Positions 49,091-59,200 of a stretch of 64,000 nucleotides of DNA are shown piece by piece; within the stretch, counting starts at the first letter, position 1, and every line of letters starts with the position of its first letter. This stretch comes from an uncultured Clostridiaceae bacterium (lineage in GTDB: Bacteria; Bacillota; Clostridia; Lachnospirales; Lachnospiraceae): positions 1 through 64,000 of the forward strand of contig CAMWUK010000001.1 in NCBI GenBank assembly GCA_947177415.1, read 5' to 3'. A program made the position numbers and the translations under genes. The notes beneath the pieces were generated by a model that saw only the letters and a program-made list of their open reading frames with translations, had not been told where the DNA came from and did not search any database.

Positions 49091-50440
49091 TTACTGGTAG
49101 GCCCTTTCCGCCACCACAATCTCAATAGCCTGTGCCATTTCCTCCGCACTGAAACCGCTGTCAATCAGGTCGTTTATTTCCTGCTCAACAAGCCCTGCCT
49201 GTATCGCCATCCTGACCTGTTCCATCTGTGCAGGGTTTAACCCTTTGCCTGTCAGCTGCTTTATCAGCCCTGAACCCTGCCTGCCCCTGCCGAAAATCTT
49301 TTCCGCAAACGCCCTGATCCCCTCCGGCTTTCTGCGTACCGTCCTCTCTACCGGGATAAGGTGCTTTTCCCCATTTTTGCCCCTTATGGCAACAAGGAAA
49401 TCATTATTTTCCATATCCCCGTCACCGCTGTTTTCCGGGCCTGTTCCCTGCTGCTCCGGTATTTTCTGCCCTATGCCGGCAGCCTGCTGTCTCCCCGCCG
49501 GCTGCTGTTCCCCGGCAGTATTCCGTGCTGCCATTGTCTGTCCCGCTGCTGTCTGCCGCCCTGCTGCCCCTGACACTGCCATTTCTTCCATTTCTTTTAA
49601 CCTCTGACCCATCCCGTCTTTCTCTTTCTGGACTGCCTCAAGGTCTGCTATCAGTTGGCTTTTTTCCTCAAGAAGTGTCTGGTTCTGCTGATAGAAACGG
49701 TCCCGTTCCTCTAAGATGGAACGCTTTTCACTGTCATAGCCTGCTTTATCCTGCTCCAGTTCCCTGACCTGCTTTTCCAGGCTTTCCGCTTTTGTGCGTA
49801 ATTCCGCATTCTCTGACGCCTGCCTGTTATTGATTTCCTGCTGAGCCTCCAGCTCCTTTTCCCTCTGCCTTAGTTCTTCCGTCATGGAAGTAATCTTCTC
49901 CTGTGATAATTCTGTTTCCGGGCTCTCTTTTTCCCGTGCCGCCCCTGCCTCACGGTTTGCCTGATATACCAGTTTCAATGCCTGCTCCATGTCATAGGCG
50001 GTCAGGTTTTTAGAACCCACGTCTGACAGCTGCGCCACCGTCACGCCTTTGTCATAATAATTTGCCAGTAACTGCATCTGGTAGGGATTGAAACCTCCCC
50101 CTGCCAGCAGCCGCAGCAAATCCCCGTCACTGTCTGCCCGCATGATGGAAGAAAACTTCCTGCAGCGGTCCATCTGCCATCCCGCCTCCGCATACAGGGC
50201 AACCAGTTCTTTTGGGTAGCCAAGCTCCAAATCCTCCTTTGCAAGTTTCAACGCATCATCCTTACAGCCCTTTTCCTTAAACTCCATAATGGCGGATGCA
50301 ACCTGCGCATTCTCTGGTTTCCTTGTTTCCATATCCTGCCTCTCTTTCCTGTTTTTTTCACATACACTAATATTCCTTTGGGATTCCGCATGGGTAAACC
50401 TTCCCTCATCTCCTTGCTCCTCCGGATCGTTCCATGCCAC
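49091..50440 (-). CDS. Coiled-coil hypothetical protein of the element
   Basis: Long heptad region; helical repeats GGGFNPYQMQLLANYYDKGVT. Confidence 0.65.
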   Translation of the reverse strand: MAWNDPEEQGDEGRFTHAESQRNISVCEKNRKERQDMETRKPENAQVASAIMEFKEKGCKDDALKLAKEDLELGYPKELVALYAEAGWQMDRCRKFSSIMRADSDGDLLRLLAGGGFNPYQMQLLANYYDKGVTVAQLSDVGSKNLTAYDMEQALKLVYQANREAGAAREKESPETELSQEKITSMTEELRQREKELEAQQEINNRQASENAELRTKAESLEKQVRELEQDKAGYDSEKRSILEERDRFYQQNQTLLEEKSQLIADLEAVQKEKDGMGQRLKEMEEMAVSGAAGRQTAAGQTMAARNTAGEQQPAGRQQAAGIGQKIPEQQGTGPENSGDGDMENNDFLVAIRGKNGEKHLIPVERTVRRKPEGIRAFAEKIFGRGRQGSGLIKQLTGKGLNPAQMEQVRMAIQAGLVEQEINDLIDSGFSAEEMAQAIEIVVAERAYQ

Positions 50441-50774
50441 GCTCCTCCCTGCCTTTCCCCTCCAGCATTTCCAGATATGGTTTCATATCCTCCACTGCCT
50501 GTTTTACCAGAGGGTGTTCCCGGTATGCCGGGATTAAGTCAATCATATCCTGTGCAATCCCCCTGCCCTGATATAACGGCCATTTTGTGCCGGAATAATC
50601 AGGAATGCTTTCATCCTGCAGCACAAAACCGATCCCCGGTCCATATGGCTTGTTCCCCGCACAAATCCACATATACACATCCACTGCCTCCGGCAGCGTC
50701 AGGTTTTCATGCAGTTCCCCAAGCCTATCTGGGAACTCCATGCACTCCGCCGCAAAAAAAGTTATTTCTGCCAT
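50406..50774 (-). CDS. Conserved ICE hypothetical protein (YodL-like)
   Basis: GPGIGFVLQDESIPDYSGTKWPLYQGRGIAQDMIDLIPAYREHPLV. Confidence 0.6.
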   Translation of the reverse strand: MAEITFFAAECMEFPDRLGELHENLTLPEAVDVYMWICAGNKPYGPGIGFVLQDESIPDYSGTKWPLYQGRGIAQDMIDLIPAYREHPLVKQAVEDMKPYLEMLEGKGREERGMERSGGARR

Positions 50775-50844
50775 CTGCCATTACCTCCATCCATACATTT
50801 TCTACTTACCTGTCCAGCATATAAAAATAACAGCCCGCAATAAG

Positions 50845-52293
50845 TCATTCCTGACTCCGGCTGTCCCTGCTGATTTCCTGTTCTGTTTTTTCCACCTGTC
50901 TGTTTCGTGTCCTTTCCAGGCTTTCCGTAAATTCCCGTATCATTTCCCCTGACATTTTTAACCTACGGCTGATTTCCCTCTGCCTCTGGTAAATGCCGCT
51001 GCCCTTATCCTTATATTTTTTGCGGAGTATTTCTGTTTCTTCCAGTGAATACCCCTCACTCCGCAACTGCTCCTCCAATGCCTGATAACGCAGGTGTTCC
51101 TTTTCAAAAAAGTCATCCCCTGCCTGATAACTCTTTTCTGCCGGGGCTAATTCCGACATCTTATCTGCCAGAGAAAACAGCGGCTCCATTTGCTTTTTCT
51201 CCCGGTACAATTCCCGCCTCTCCTTCCGGCACTCTGCCGCCTTTTCCTTCAGATTGTCCCGGACTGCTGCCAGTTCCGTTAGGGAATGGATTCCATTCTT
51301 TACAAGGAACAGATACTTCTCATGGACTTCCTGCATTTTGCGGATTTCCTCACGGTACTCCCACGCCCTGCTGTAAGGCAGCCTTTCCAGATGGCGCAGG
51401 CGGCATATCTTCGCATAATAGGTTTTCTGTATGCCGGTCAGCTTTGTCCTGCGTAAGAACTCATCCTTTGGCAGTTCAATGGTATGAGGGTTTTGCCCAC
51501 GGTCTCTTTTTGCATAGGTTTCCATGTTTTCAGAGTGGATTCTCTCCCGTATTCTTTCCTCCGTATAGTTATCCCCCATAGATTTGCACCGGCAGAACCG
51601 CTGCATCCCCTTAGGCCTGACCGCCAGATATTTATTCTGCTTAATGTCATAGCCCTTTTCCACCATAAGGTCAAGAAACCCTTCGAAGGAATCTGCCTGC
51701 ATGACACAGGCATCCACATCCCTCTGTATCATTTCCCGCCAGATGAATTTCCCGTCCCGGAACTCATTCCAGTCCTTATACCTCTCATTGCGTTTCCTGC
51801 CGTGTTCCTCTATATCTATGGTGGAAAGCCCGTATTCCTCACAAAGGCGGTTCGTGATGGGCTGTATCTTTTTTGCCCAGTCCCCCTTTTCGTAACGGTA
51901 CTTCCTTCCATTCAGGTAATTCACGCTGTTGAATATGATATGCCCGTGGACATGGGCGGTGTTGTCATGGACGGCAAGGACAGCCTCATACTCCTGCCCC
52001 AGATATTCATCCACAAACCTGCGTATAATCTCAAAAGCGGTGTCCGGGCTTACCTCCCCTTCCTCAAAAGAAATGATGAGGTGGTAGCCCTGCCTCTTGT
52101 CCGTCTTTCCATACTTCTGTTTCGTTGCCGCCATCTGTCCATATGCTTTCCCCGGCTGGCAGTTAATCCCCGTTACCAGCCTGCCGTCCTGCGTTTTCTC
52201 CCTGTCAAGGATATAGGAAACCGCCTGTTCCAGATGTTTCCCCGAAAACTTCACGCCGCTGTCATTTATGGTCAGAATTTTAGTGATAGCCAA
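50845..52293 (-). CDS. Relaxase/mobilization nuclease, MobP-type (TTG start)
   Basis: AITKILTINDSGVKFSGKHLEQAVSYIL; HDNTAHVHGHIIFNSVNYLNG. Confidence 0.9.
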   Translation of the reverse strand: MAITKILTINDSGVKFSGKHLEQAVSYILDREKTQDGRLVTGINCQPGKAYGQMAATKQKYGKTDKRQGYHLIISFEEGEVSPDTAFEIIRRFVDEYLGQEYEAVLAVHDNTAHVHGHIIFNSVNYLNGRKYRYEKGDWAKKIQPITNRLCEEYGLSTIDIEEHGRKRNERYKDWNEFRDGKFIWREMIQRDVDACVMQADSFEGFLDLMVEKGYDIKQNKYLAVRPKGMQRFCRCKSMGDNYTEERIRERIHSENMETYAKRDRGQNPHTIELPKDEFLRRTKLTGIQKTYYAKICRLRHLERLPYSRAWEYREEIRKMQEVHEKYLFLVKNGIHSLTELAAVRDNLKEKAAECRKERRELYREKKQMEPLFSLADKMSELAPAEKSYQAGDDFFEKEHLRYQALEEQLRSEGYSLEETEILRKKYKDKGSGIYQRQREISRRLKMSGEMIREFTESLERTRNRQVEKTEQEISRDSRSQE

Positions 52294-52603
52294 GAGCCGC
52301 CACCACCCTTTCCATTTCCTCATTCAGTTTCCGCATATAGGCAACCAGACGGATTTTGTCTGACTCCCGGTACAGTCCCGAATTATTGTTATGGACAATC
52401 TCATTGATATTGACGCCGATCCGGTTCACTTCATTGATAAGGGCTTTCAACCCCTGCCTCACTTCCGGGTAATCGTTCGGCTTCTGCGTTATCAGCAGAC
52501 GGAAATAATCGGATTCCTTCATTCCCGCCTCTTTCGCCTTATCAGAGAAAATCCCCGCATCATGGGCAGTCAGACGGAAATGCTTTACAACCTCCTTTGC
52601 CAT
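52280..52603 (-). CDS. mobC: MobC-like relaxosome protein
   Basis: VKHFRLTAHDAGIFSDKAKEAGMKESDYFRLLIT...EVNRIGVNINEIVHNNNSG. Confidence 0.9.
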   Translation of the reverse strand: MAKEVVKHFRLTAHDAGIFSDKAKEAGMKESDYFRLLITQKPNDYPEVRQGLKALINEVNRIGVNINEIVHNNNSGLYRESDKIRLVAYMRKLNEEMERVVAALGYH

Positions 52604-53284
52604 CTACCTCATCCTTTCCCTTTCCTGCCTGCGCTGCATAAATTCCTGTACGCTTTCTTTTTCCCCTGCGCTCCTTTCCGCTCTGCCCTGGCTGTATATC
52701 TTCATTTTTTCCCGCACTCCTTCCGGTATCTCCCCCAATGCAAGAGTAATTACTTCCATTGCACACTCCACTGCAATCTGCTCATACTTTGTCTGTTTAT
52801 ACAGCCCGTCCAGCACTTCCTCCTGCTGTTTCAGAATGCCGTGTGCGTCACTGAACCGGTTATAGTCCTCCTGGCAGTCCGGATTTTTCATGCCGTCCTC
52901 CATCTCGTCTATCAGTTCCAGATTCCACTCACATACATCGTGTATGGCATCATCTATGGAATATGGCCGGTACTCCGGGGATTCCTCCCCCATATCTTTT
53001 ACCACCAGTTCCTGATTACGGACAGCCAGTGTCATATTATGCTCTTTCAGATAGTCCAGAATGATTCCCGCCTCACTCTGTCCCATGCTTACCCCTGATC
53101 CTGCCAGATGTAGCCACATAACAAGCTCACCGGGCATATTTACTTCAAGCACTTCCGTTCCCATGCTCCCTGCACCTCCTGTTTTCATTTCCTTACCTGT
53201 CTGTTTTTTATCCTGCTGCAAATCCTCCCTGCCCCCGAAACCTTTGGCTCCCTTGCACTCCCAAAGGTTTCGCCAGATACGCAT
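52604..53284 (-). CDS. Conserved ICE hypothetical protein (DUF6017/DUF6100-type guess)
   Basis: ORF upstream of mobC; likely internal start. Confidence 0.6.
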   Translation of the reverse strand: MRIWRNLWECKGAKGFGGREDLQQDKKQTGKEMKTGGAGSMGTEVLEVNMPGELVMWLHLAGSGVSMGQSEAGIILDYLKEHNMTLAVRNQELVVKDMGEESPEYRPYSIDDAIHDVCEWNLELIDEMEDGMKNPDCQEDYNRFSDAHGILKQQEEVLDGLYKQTKYEQIAVECAMEVITLALGEIPEGVREKMKIYSQGRAERSAGEKESVQEFMQRRQERERMR

Positions 53285-53347
53285 TTTGTGTCACAAAATG
53301 CAAGCCTGCCAATGGCCCGGCTTTCTGGTCAGGGGAGTAACCCCTGA
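53281..53347. other. oriT: Candidate oriT: two hairpins upstream of the mob operon
   Basis: GCATTTTGTG-T-CACAAAATGC (53281-53301) and TCAGGGG-AGTAA-CCCCTGA (53329-53347). Confidence 0.5.
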
Positions 53348-53389
53348 AACCCCCAATAAAATACGGTAAATATCATATAATAGGAAAAT

Positions 53390-53578
53390 CTACACCATTC
53401 CTACACCGCTTTGGGCATTTTCTACACCATTCCTACATCATTTTCCTGCTTTCCTACACCATTTCTACACCATCAAAAAAAGGCTGTCCGAAAAGCCTAC
53501 ACCATTCCTACACCATTTTTTGCATTTTCTACACCGTTCCTACACCAAAAATCCCGAAACCTACACCATTTCTACATC
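53390..53578. repeat. Six-unit phased iteron array CTACACCATTCCTACACC
   Basis: 18-bp units at 53390, 53422, 53454, 53497, 53529, 53561; each has two CTACA(C/T)C half-sites 11 bp apart. Confidence 0.85.
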
Positions 53579-54537
53579 ACTCTGGCAGTCTCACGGGCTT
53601 TCTCCTGCTCTTTTGCTTTTTTCATCTCCACATTCCACTGGTTGAAGTCCTTATACGGTTCCGGGGGAGTGAAAATGTCCACCAGATAACCCTTGTCCCC
53701 GTACTTTCTCCACAATGCCTCTGCTGCTTTCCGCCCCGGCCCGTCATTGTCAAGGCAGAACACGATTTTTTCCGTTTCCGGGTGTTCCGCAAGGAATGTT
53801 TCCAGCGGGGCATCCGCCAGCATCCCAAGCGCTACCATGCTTGCCCTGTCCTCCGGGAACATCGTGATATAACTCATCAGGTCGATTGCTGCCTCAAACA
53901 CAAATACTTCTTTGCTGTCCCTGTAATGGAAGTGGAAACCGTACCGCTTGTCATTGCCTGCCACGTCACACTTGAAGCCTTTCCCATTCTTATCAAAGAC
54001 ACCCCGCATACTGGCAAACTTCGGCACGCCGTCCCTGTCCGTCCCCACAAAAACAATGTTGTGGTAATTCTTCGCCTCATATAAAATCCCTTTCCTCACA
54101 AAGAAGTCAATGACCGGCCGGGCAATCCCGCACTCATGCTCCAGATAACGGTACAGATAGGCATTGCTCCCTGCAAACTTCGGCAGTACAAACGGCTTTT
54201 TAGTTTCCTCTCTTTCCCTTGCCGGGGCAAGGTTCTGAATGTCCCTGACGCTTTCCTCCCTCCGGTATCCCGCAAAATCCAGCAGCCAGAACACCGCCTC
54301 TTTCACATCCAGCCCCGCAAACACCCGTAAGAAGTCAATCTGGCTGCCGCCGTTCTCCCCTTTGTCATACCGCCTTGAGAAACGGCACCAGTGGCTCCTG
54401 TTATAAATGCGGATGGAATCCATTTCTTTCAGTGTATGGTAGTTCCCGATCCTTTTTACGGTATAGCCCAAATGCTCCGCCACCCTGCACAAATCAACCT
54501 GTTTGGCAAGTGCCAGCTCATCCGCTGTAAACCTCAT
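53572..54537 (-). CDS. TOPRIM/DUF3991-type primase-like protein
   Basis: MRFTADELALAKQVDLCRVAEHLGYTVKRIG; FEAAIDLMSYITMF; KIVFCLDNDGPGRKAAE. Confidence 0.88.
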   Translation of the reverse strand: MRFTADELALAKQVDLCRVAEHLGYTVKRIGNYHTLKEMDSIRIYNRSHWCRFSRRYDKGENGGSQIDFLRVFAGLDVKEAVFWLLDFAGYRREESVRDIQNLAPAREREETKKPFVLPKFAGSNAYLYRYLEHECGIARPVIDFFVRKGILYEAKNYHNIVFVGTDRDGVPKFASMRGVFDKNGKGFKCDVAGNDKRYGFHFHYRDSKEVFVFEAAIDLMSYITMFPEDRASMVALGMLADAPLETFLAEHPETEKIVFCLDNDGPGRKAAEALWRKYGDKGYLVDIFTPPEPYKDFNQWNVEMKKAKEQEKARETARVM

Positions 54538-55076
54538 CTTCCTCCCCCTCTCTCTGCCACCTTTGCCGGGCTGTCCCATTCCAGCTGACGGTAATCAGTC
54601 TGGTATGCCATGCACGGGTTTTTTACCAGCCCTTTTTCGTGGAAACTGAAATACCGGCTGTTGTCCCCGCCGACAATCACATGGTCCACAAGAGGAATCC
54701 CCACCAGTTCACATACCTGCTGCATCCGGTGTGTCAGCCGCACATCTGTTTCTGATGGTAAAAGGTTTCCGGAAGTGTGGTTGTGGCAAAGGATTATTTC
54801 TGCCGCATTTGACAGGATACCTGATTTCAGCAGTTCCCTCGGATGTGCCATTGAATTATTTAAGGAACCGACACTGGCAAAATTACAGTTAATCGGTGTT
54901 CGGTCCGCCTTCAGGTTGATGACACACACCACCTCCCTGTCCATTTCACACAGTTCCTGCCCCACTAACCTAACCGCATCCTCTGCTGTATTGATTTCTG
55001 TCCCTGACAAAATGGGGACATCCCGGACCAACCGTACAGACACGACTTCCAGTGCAAAGTCATTCTCCTTTCCCAT
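54534..55076 (-). CDS. radC: RadC-like JAB-domain protein
   Basis: ILCHNHTSGNLLPSETDVRLTHRMQQVCELVGIPLVDHVIVGG. Confidence 0.92.
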   Translation of the reverse strand: MGKENDFALEVVSVRLVRDVPILSGTEINTAEDAVRLVGQELCEMDREVVCVINLKADRTPINCNFASVGSLNNSMAHPRELLKSGILSNAAEIILCHNHTSGNLLPSETDVRLTHRMQQVCELVGIPLVDHVIVGGDNSRYFSFHEKGLVKNPCMAYQTDYRQLEWDSPAKVAERGGGR

Positions 55077-55185
55077 CCTTTTCCTCCTCCCCGAAAGTTA
55101 CCTGAACAACCACGTTATCCGGCATGGATTCCAACAGTTTTACAAGCTCTTTTTCTGAAATATCCCTTGTCTGATCTTCTTCCAT
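55060..55185 (-). CDS. 41-aa small protein overlapping the radC start
   Basis: MEEDQTRDISEKELVKLLESMPDNVVVQVTFGEEEKDGKGE; GGAGCAGCAT upstream; absent from ORF track (<60 aa). Confidence 0.6.
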   Translation of the reverse strand: MEEDQTRDISEKELVKLLESMPDNVVVQVTFGEEEKDGKGE

Positions 55186-55194
55186 ATGCTGCTC

Positions 55195-56193
55195 CTATCT
55201 TGTCCTGTTTTCTTCCGGAACCAGCGGCAGCTCTGTTGTCTTGCCATCCAGCCTTTTTTCCGGGGATTCCGCAGCCAGCGTCACTTTCCTTGCATTTCTG
55301 TCATAATGGTAAACGCTGTTTGACAAACGCTCCTCCAGTCTTACGCTTCCCATATTCACTTCCTGTACCATTTCCAGCAGCGATGTCAAATCTCCCTCTG
55401 CCATTTGTGACGGGACAGCTACCACTTCATGGATAGACGAGGGCATAATATACAAATCATCCCCCAGCTTTTCCGCCAGTTCATGGAGGTTTTCCTCGTA
55501 CAGCATGGAGACTGCACCGTTAATCCTGCTTTCATTGCTGATAATCCACATATTGTCTGCGGGAGTTAGCTCCTTCCCAAACATATCCCTCATTTCCGGC
55601 GGTATGGATAACACTTCAAACATAACTTCCTGCATGGACATGATGCTGACTGGGTTCAATTCCCTTGTATTTTTACAGGCATGGCGGAACAGTTCCTCCT
55701 CCGTCATCCCGGCCATTTCCGCCACTTTGTCGGAAACAAGTACACTTCCAACTGTTTCCGGGGTGCGGTCAACTACCCACCGGTATATAACCGATAAATC
55801 CTGAAACTGTCTGTTTGGAACATCTGCCAGCAACTCCCGGTTCTGCTCCGTGTTGATAAGGCACATAATTACATTGTCCTTAAAATGTTCCATATCCATA
55901 ACCGCTTCCGGCTTCTGGCCCTTTACCATTTCCGCTGTCTGTGCGTACTGCCGTGCCACCTCACGGAATACAGTCTCCAAATCACCACAGTCCTGATAAT
56001 GCTCATACATCTCATTGATATAAATAGTCGGAAATACACGGGAATCATCCCCCAGCATCACAGTCAGCGCATCCAGTGTACGGTTTACCTTTTTTGCCGG
56101 GTAGATTTTAATTTCCGCATCCCTGTATTCCTCCGGCATATAACTTAAAAATTTTTCTTTCACTACTGCTTTGAATACTTCATAATCCATCAT
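55195..56193 (-). CDS. DUF5688-like ICE protein
   Basis: MMDYEVFKAVVKEKFLSYMPEEYRDAEIKIYPAKKVNRTLDAL...YINEMYEHYQDCGDLETV. Confidence 0.78.
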   Translation of the reverse strand: MMDYEVFKAVVKEKFLSYMPEEYRDAEIKIYPAKKVNRTLDALTVMLGDDSRVFPTIYINEMYEHYQDCGDLETVFREVARQYAQTAEMVKGQKPEAVMDMEHFKDNVIMCLINTEQNRELLADVPNRQFQDLSVIYRWVVDRTPETVGSVLVSDKVAEMAGMTEEELFRHACKNTRELNPVSIMSMQEVMFEVLSIPPEMRDMFGKELTPADNMWIISNESRINGAVSMLYEENLHELAEKLGDDLYIMPSSIHEVVAVPSQMAEGDLTSLLEMVQEVNMGSVRLEERLSNSVYHYDRNARKVTLAAESPEKRLDGKTTELPLVPEENRTR

Positions 56194-56265
56194 TACAAAA
56201 TCCTCCTAACAAAACAGGAGAGAAACCAATGCGGCCTCTCTCCCAAATCTCATATTAACAATCTG

Positions 56266-59200
56266 TTATGCTCTTTTTTTCTTACGTTTCCTTCCATACA
56301 GCACACCGCTGGCAATGCACACACCGCCTAATGCAGCAAACATCCACGGATGATAGTTTCCGCCCGTCTGCGGCAGCCTCGGCTTGTTCGGTTTATTTTT
56401 CAGTTTCAGTGTATAGACCACTGTCTCTGTTGCGCTGTCATCATACTGTAACAGAACCTCATGCGGGGTATCATCAAGGATATAACCCTCCGCAGCCTTT
56501 GTTTCCACGATATAATATGGTATATCTTCCCCAAAAGTGCCGTCTTTGTTATAAGTGCAGATGTCAAGCAGCCCTGTCTCCGCATAGCCTGTCTTGTCCG
56601 TTACCAGCGTGTCCAGTTTCTTCCCGTCCTTATTACGCAGTTCAAAGGTTACTCCCTTTAACGGCTTTCCGGTTTTGCTGCAGGTTTTGTAAAGTGCAAT
56701 CTTTCCTTTTACCCTTTCATCGGTCATGGCAACCTTTTGGATTTCCCCTGTTTCCTCCACGGTAAAATCCACTTCATTTGCAATCAGGTAACCGTATGGC
56801 GCTGCTGTCTCCCTCAAGGTGTAATCCCCTGCCGGGATTGCCTCCAGCCGGTACGGTTTCCCATCCGTTTTCCATGAGGCGTACACATTCCCATCGGAAT
56901 CAATGACCTCCAGTGTAGCCCCCGGCAGCTCTTTCCCTGTCGTAATATCCGTTTTCGACACCTCCACAATAATCGGTGTGTCTTTCATCTCCAGTTCCTT
57001 TGCCACAGTTGGTGTGGCAGCCATTTCCTGCGTATAGGAGAAATCTACGTCATACACCGTTTCATCCAGCAGATACCCCGCCGGGGACTCCACTTCTTTC
57101 ACATAGTACAGTCCAAGCGGCAAATCCGCCTCAAACACTGCCTTGCCGTTTTCATCAGTCACAGCCGTATCCACAAGGTCATCCGCTTTTACAAGGACCT
57201 CCCCTGCTGCACTCAAAATATCCTCTTTTGTATAAATGCCATAGGTGGCTCCGGCTACCGGGTAGGCGGTTACACCGTCCGTCTTAATCAGTGACAGCTC
57301 CGGTTTTACCCTCGCATTGACAAACTCTGCCTCCCCATAGATTATCTCTGTATGCTCATCCGCATAGGAAAGGGTAATCTCCTTTGGCTCCTCACAGATG
57401 GCAAAACCCTTTGGCGGCTGTACTTCCACCACCTGATATTTTCCAAGCGGAAGATTGTCAAGGGAAGCCTCCCCTTTCTCATCCGTGGTAAGCGTTGCGA
57501 CAATGGCCCCCTTGCTTGCCGGGACACCGCCTATAACCTCCAGAATGCGGTTGCCGTTTTCGTCTGTCTGGTGGTCCGGGGTATAAATATCCTCCACCGC
57601 AATGACATGGAACACTGCCCCTGCAAGCGGCTGTTCCTCATAATTGAAATCCACACTCCTGTTTTCATCGGTAAGCTCACTGAGGATACGGTCAATAATG
57701 GTGTCATATACAATGGAAGTTAATACCTCCCCTGATTTTTCAATGGTAATGCTGCCCTTGACAGGCTGGTTCTCAACCACTACCTCAATGACCGGATCGC
57801 CGTCTATATCTTCTGAAACCTTGAGTAACCCATCCGTGGTAACTTCCAAAGGGAAACTCTCCTCTGTAATGACATACCCCTCCGGCGCTGTAATCTCCTC
57901 CACCGCATAATTGCCGTATTTCAACTGCAAAGGCGTGGTTATAGTCCCTGTTTCATCCGTGGTAAATTCACTGATTTTTTTATCCCCTACCTTCTGCTCC
58001 ACATACTCATCCGTATCCGTATTTTTAATCTTAAAGGTCACACCGGGCAGCAGTACGGTATTCCCATTTTCAGCATCTTTTTTCACAATGCGGATGTATG
58101 CCTTAAACGGCCCGTCATTGAACACCCGCCACTGCTGCGGCTCTCTGGAATCCTCCGTAACTGTCACGGTAAAATCTTTGGTTTTATACAAATCCTTTGG
58201 CACCTTTGTTTCCCTTACCAGATATTTTCCGTAAGGCAGCTCCTTTGAAAGTGCATAGCCCTTTTCATCGGTCACAAGCACGTCATGGGTTTTTGCGTTG
58301 TCCCATCCGTTCTTATCAATATCCGACTGTAACTTTACAGTAAATTCTGCACCCTTGACATAATCCGTCTCCGTGCTTGCGCCATCGGTAGACACTTTGA
58401 TAATCTCAAATGCCTGCTTCTTTACTGTCTCCACAACCTTTGTATTGAGGGAAATGTCATGGTGGGTATCCTGCGCCTCACGGAAATTAACCGGGTAAAT
58501 GGTTTCATCTAACAGGTATCCCTCACTTGCCTCTATCTCACGGATATAATAATTGCCAAAGTACAGGTTCCCAAAGTTAAACTCTGCCTGCTCCCCTGTC
58601 TTTACCGTGGCAAGCAGTGCGTCCTTCTCTGCCGGGACGCCCGTTGACACAAAATCCGTCCCCTGTGTGCTTGTAATGTTGTCATTCCCCGCATAGGTTA
58701 CTGTACCTCTCCCATCCGGGTAGACAATGGTTTCCGCCGCATAAAGCCCATAAGTTGCCCCGGACAGTTTCGCATCCCCCTGTGGCTCTGCCCCGGTCTC
58801 CTTATCCTCCTTTTTCGCTGCCACATCACAGCGGATCGGTGTATTCTCTGCACTGAAATCGGAAATCTCCCCGTAATCCGGCGTCACTTCCCACACCTTG
58901 CCGTCATCACGGTAACCGTCCGGGATAACAACCTCCTTCACATAATATTTATCCTGCGTTTTCACAAACTTTTCAGAGGCAGCGGCATCCAGATCCTCAT
59001 CATAATAGAATACCGGCACTTCCTCTTGTCTGGACTCATCCACACACACACGCTTTGTGCATCCGGCATCGGTAAACACCGCAAACCCGGCACCCTTTAC
59101 AAAATTTCCTGATTCCGAGTCCGTCTTTACCACCATGACGCCCACCGTATCAGGGTACTCCTTAACTTCCATCTTTTTTCCCTGCTGTGTTACTTTCCCG

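Noticed and set aside
51484-52407. 307-aa plus-strand ORF
   Set aside because: Antisense to relaxase/MobC; no protein-like motif or SD noticed
52391-53098. 235-aa plus-strand ORF
   Set aside because: Antisense to mobC and the next gene; Cys/Phe/His-rich composition typical of spurious antisense frames
53390-53578. Iteron array as a CRISPR
   Set aside because: Repeat core is 18 bp with only 14-25 bp between units, built of half-sites; no cas genes seen in the window
53411-53689. 92-aa plus-strand ORF over the iterons
   Set aside because: Translates the repeat DNA (YTIP.../FLH...), no independent support
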